Shown here: positions 61,421-64,000 of the stretch, piece by piece | Layout: each line of letters begins with the position of its first letter | How positions within the stretch are numbered: the first letter of the stretch is position 1 | DNA from: Cavia porcellus | Taxonomy: Eukaryota; Chordata; Mammalia; Rodentia; Caviidae | Direction: 5' to 3' | NCBI RefSeq assembly: GCF_034190915.1 | Contig: NW_026947501.1 | Location: 5,084,001-5,148,000, forward strand | Length of the DNA: 64,000 nucleotides | Notes under the pieces: model-generated | The model's database searches: none | What the model was told of the DNA's origin: nothing | What the model saw: only the letters and a program-made list of their open reading frames with translations | Made by a program: the position numbers and the translations under genes

Positions 61421-64000
61421 AAAACATCGCTGGTGGTGCGCATTGTAAGGCTTTCTAACCGGCCATTCACTAGTAGGAGTGAGAAAAACATCACAGGGTG
61501 GTGTGAATTGGAGGGCCTCAATTAGCATAGGCAGTGAGTGCCAATATAAAATGGAGAAAAGCACCACGGTGTGGTCATCATGGCGAGGTCAGGAAACATG
61601 CTGTGGCAATGGAGGAAAGGTTTCTGAAAAACGTCACGGGGTGGTGGGCCTTGTAAGGGTATCTAACTGGCCATTCCCTGGTAGGAGGGAGAAATACATC
61701 ACCGGAGGGTGTGAATCGGAAGGCCTGAATCAGAATAGGCAGTGAGTGGCAATGTAGGATGGAGAAAAGCACCACGGCATGGTCATCATGGGGAGGTCAG
61801 GACACATGCAGTGGCAATGTAGGATAGGTTTCTTAAAAACATAGCGAGGTGGTGAGAATTGTAAGTCTTTCTAACAGGCCATTCACTAGTAGGAGTGAGA
61901 AAGACATCACGGGGTGGTGTGAATCAGAGGGCCTCAATTATGGAAAGCAGTGAGTGGCAATGTAGGATGGAGAAAAGCACCACAGTGTGTCCAGCATGGG
62001 GAGGACAGGAAACATGCAGTGGCAATGTATGATAGGTTTCTGAAAAAACAGCGGGGTGGTGGGCATTGCAAGGGTTTCTAACAGACCATTCACTAGTAGA
62101 AGTGAGAAATACATCACTGCGTGGTGTGAATCAGAGGGCCTGATTTAGGATAGGCAGTGAGTGGCCATGTGGGATGGAGAAAAGCACCAAGGGGTGGTCA
62201 GCATGAGGAGTTCAGAAAACATGCAGTGGCAAGTGTGGATAGTTTTCTGAAAATCATCACGGGGTGGTGCCCATTGTAAGGCTTTCTAACAGGTAATTCA
62301 CTACTAGGAGTGAGAAATACATCATAGTGTGGTGTGAATCGGAGGGTCTGAATCAAGTTAGACAGTGAGTGGCAATGTAGGATTTAGAAAAGCACCACGG
62401 GTTGGTGAGCAAGGGGAGGTCAGGAAACATGCAATGGCAATGTAGGATAGGTTTGTGAAAAACATCGCGGGGTTGTGCGCATTGTAAGTGTTTGTAGCCG
62501 GCCATTCACTAGTAGGAGTGAGAAAAACATCACGGGGTGGTGTGCCTCAGAGGTCCTGAATTAGGATAGTTAGTGAATGACAATGTAGGATGGAGAAAAG
62601 CACCACGGGGTGGTCAACATGGGGTGGTCAGGAAACATGCAGTGGTAATGTAGGATATTTTTCTGAAAACTTCACGGGGTGGTGCGGATTTTAAGGGTTT
62701 CTAACAGGCCATTCACTAGTAGGAGTGAGAAAAACATCACGGGCTGGTGTGAATCAGATGTTCTGAATTAGGATTGGCAGTGAGTGGCAATTTAGGATGG
62801 AGGAAAGCACCACAGGGTGTTCAGCATGGGGAGGTCAGGAAACATGCAGTGGCAATGTAGGATAGGTTTCTGAAAAAAACAGCGGGGTGGTACGCATTGC
62901 AAGGTTTTCTAACAGGCCATTCACAAGTAGGAGTGAAAAAAACATCACAGGGTGGCGTGAATCAGAGCGTCTGAATTAGGATATGCTGTGAGTGGCAATG
63001 TAAGATGGAGAAAAGCACCACGGGTTTGTCAGCATGGGGAGGCAAGGAAAGATGTAGTGGCAATGGAGAATAGGTTTCTGATAAGTATCATTGGGTGGTG
63101 CGCATTGTAAGGGTTTCTAACAGGCCATTCACTAGTAGGTGTGAGAACAACATCACGCGGTGGTGTGAATCGGAGGCACTGAATTAGGATAGGGAGTGAG
63201 AGGCAATGTAGGATGGAGAAAACACCACAGGGTGGTCAGCATGGGGAGATCAGGAAACATGCAGTGGTAATGTAGGATAGGTTTCTGAAAAAAAAAATGC
63301 GTGGTGGTCCACATTGTAAGGGTTTCTAACAGGCCATTCACTAGTAGGAGTGAGAAAAACATAACGGGTTTGTGTGAATCTGAGGGCCTGAATAAGGATA
63401 GGCAGTGAGTACCAATATAAAATGGAGAAAAGCACCACGGAGTGGTCAGCATGGGGAGGTCAGGACACATGCAGTGGCAATGCAGGATCGGTTTCTGAAA
63501 AACATCGCGTTGTTGGGCGCATTGTAAAGGTATCTAGCAGGCCATTTACTAGTAGAAGTGAGAAATACATCATGGTGTGGTGTGAATCGGAGGGCCTGAA
63601 TCAAGTTAGACAGTGAGTGGCAATGTAGGATGGAGAAAATCACCACTGGTTGTTGAGCATGGGGAGGTCAGGAAACATGCAATGGCAATGTAGGATATGT
63701 TTCTGAAAAACATCGCGGGGTTGTGCGCATTATAAGGGTTTGTAGCAGGCCATTCAGTATCAGGAGTGACAAAATCATCACGGGGTGGTGAGAATCGGAG
63801 GGCCTGAATTAGGATAGGCAGTGAGTGGCAATGAAGAATGTAGCAAAGCACTACGGTGTGGTCAACATGGGGAGGTCAGGAAACATGCAATGGCAATGTA
63901 GGATAGGTTTCTAAAAAACATCGCGGTGTGGTGCGCAATCTAAGGGTTTCTATCAAGCCATTCACAAGTAGGAGCGCAAAAAAACATCACGGGGTGGTGT
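61012..64000 (+). repeat. 6,302-bp tandem block, copy 2 (cut by the window end)
   Basis: It follows copy 1 base for base with scattered substitutions and is still matching at 64000, so the block continues outside the window. It starts inside a B motif near 61012, like copy 1 near 54710. It includes the landmark type h at 63066. Confidence 0.85.

Larger units (their letters stand above)
1..64000 (+). repeat. Satellite array, ~208-bp monomer, head-to-tail across the whole window
   Basis: The monomer can be phased from CCTGAATTAGGATAGGCAGT to the TCGGAGGG that precedes the next copy. A hand-built consensus is 208 bp, with about 60 A, 30 C, 76 G and 42 T (51% GC). Recognisable blocks recur in fixed order: GGCAATGTAGGATGGAG, CACCACGGGGTGGT, GGTCAGGAAACATGCAGTGG, GATAGGTTTCTGAAAAACAT, GTAAGGGTTTCTAACAGG, CATTCACTAGTAGGAGTGAG and CATCACGGGGTGGTGTGAAT. 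Most monomers are 205-209 bp. I see no inverted copy, no interruption longer than a monomer and no unique flank at either end, so the array continues beyond both edges. The likely location is centromeric or pericentromeric heterochromatin, but that is inference from array structure. I do not recognise the family by name. Confidence 0.98.

Noticed and set aside
1..64000. CRISPR array
   Set aside because: There is periodic repetition, but the so-called spacers are themselves repeated and homologous. The period is 208 bp (65-73 bp for subrepeats), and there are no cas genes.
1..64000. Primate alpha satellite with CENP-B box
   Set aside because: The period is 208 rather than 171 bp and the sequence is not alphoid. 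Places with TTCG (for example TAGTTCGCATGGGAAGGG near 33596) and CCCG (for example near 1367) do not fit the NTTCGNNNNANNCGGGN pattern.
1..64000. Ribosomal or transfer RNA cluster
   Set aside because: No recognisable rRNA core sequences or tRNA cloverleaf/A- and B-box arrangement. The unit is far too short for rDNA, and the periodicity is fully explained by the satellite.

Overview
The whole 64 kb window is satellite DNA. A monomer of about 208 bp repeats head to tail, always in the same orientation, roughly 307 times from the first base to the last. I see no gene, RNA gene, transposon or unique spacer. Every open reading frame is a short by-product of the repeat: the same antisense peptide recurs at monomer spacing and never exceeds about 120 residues. 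The monomer has three parts. Each monomer carries three copies of a motif close to CATCACGGGGTGGT, at about consensus positions 47, 117 and 182, so the unit probably arose as a trimer of a subrepeat of about 65-73 bp.

The organism cannot be named from this sequence. Long satellite arrays with nested higher-order repeats (HORs) are typical of eukaryotic centromeric or pericentromeric heterochromatin. Many differences between monomers are CG to TG or CA changes, which suits a genome with CpG methylation such as a vertebrate (a plant is also possible). It is not primate alpha satellite: the period is 208 rather than 171 bp, and I found no CENP-B box.

Layout. Domain I (1-5879) holds about 1.4 copies of a 4,219-bp HOR (20 monomers plus one extra third of a monomer). 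Domain II (5880-29735) is the most homogeneous part. It is built from 15 monomer types (a to o) in fixed order, as nine HOR copies of 5 to 17 monomers, and includes a nearly perfect 5,601-bp tandem duplication (9201-14801 and 14802-20402). Domain III (29736 to about 33970) is more diverged, with a small local triplication. Domain IV (about 33970 to 44990) has HOR copies of 4.57 and 4.78 kb plus a partial third copy. Domain V (about 44990 to 64000) is a mosaic. It contains a second copy of Domain I displaced by 49,958 bp (about 49181-54709), a 6,302-bp tandem block starting near 54710 and repeated from near 61012, and a segment matching Domain IV/V at a 14.74-kb offset.

The sequence records how the array evolved. 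In-register unequal exchanges made chimeric monomers and changed HOR copy length by whole monomers. Rarer out-of-register exchanges, at the motif shared by the three subrepeats, inserted exactly about 65 bp. The youngest amplification is in Domain II, flanked by older, more heterogeneous repeats. All comparisons were made by eye; identities and breakpoints are approximate unless an exact offset is given.
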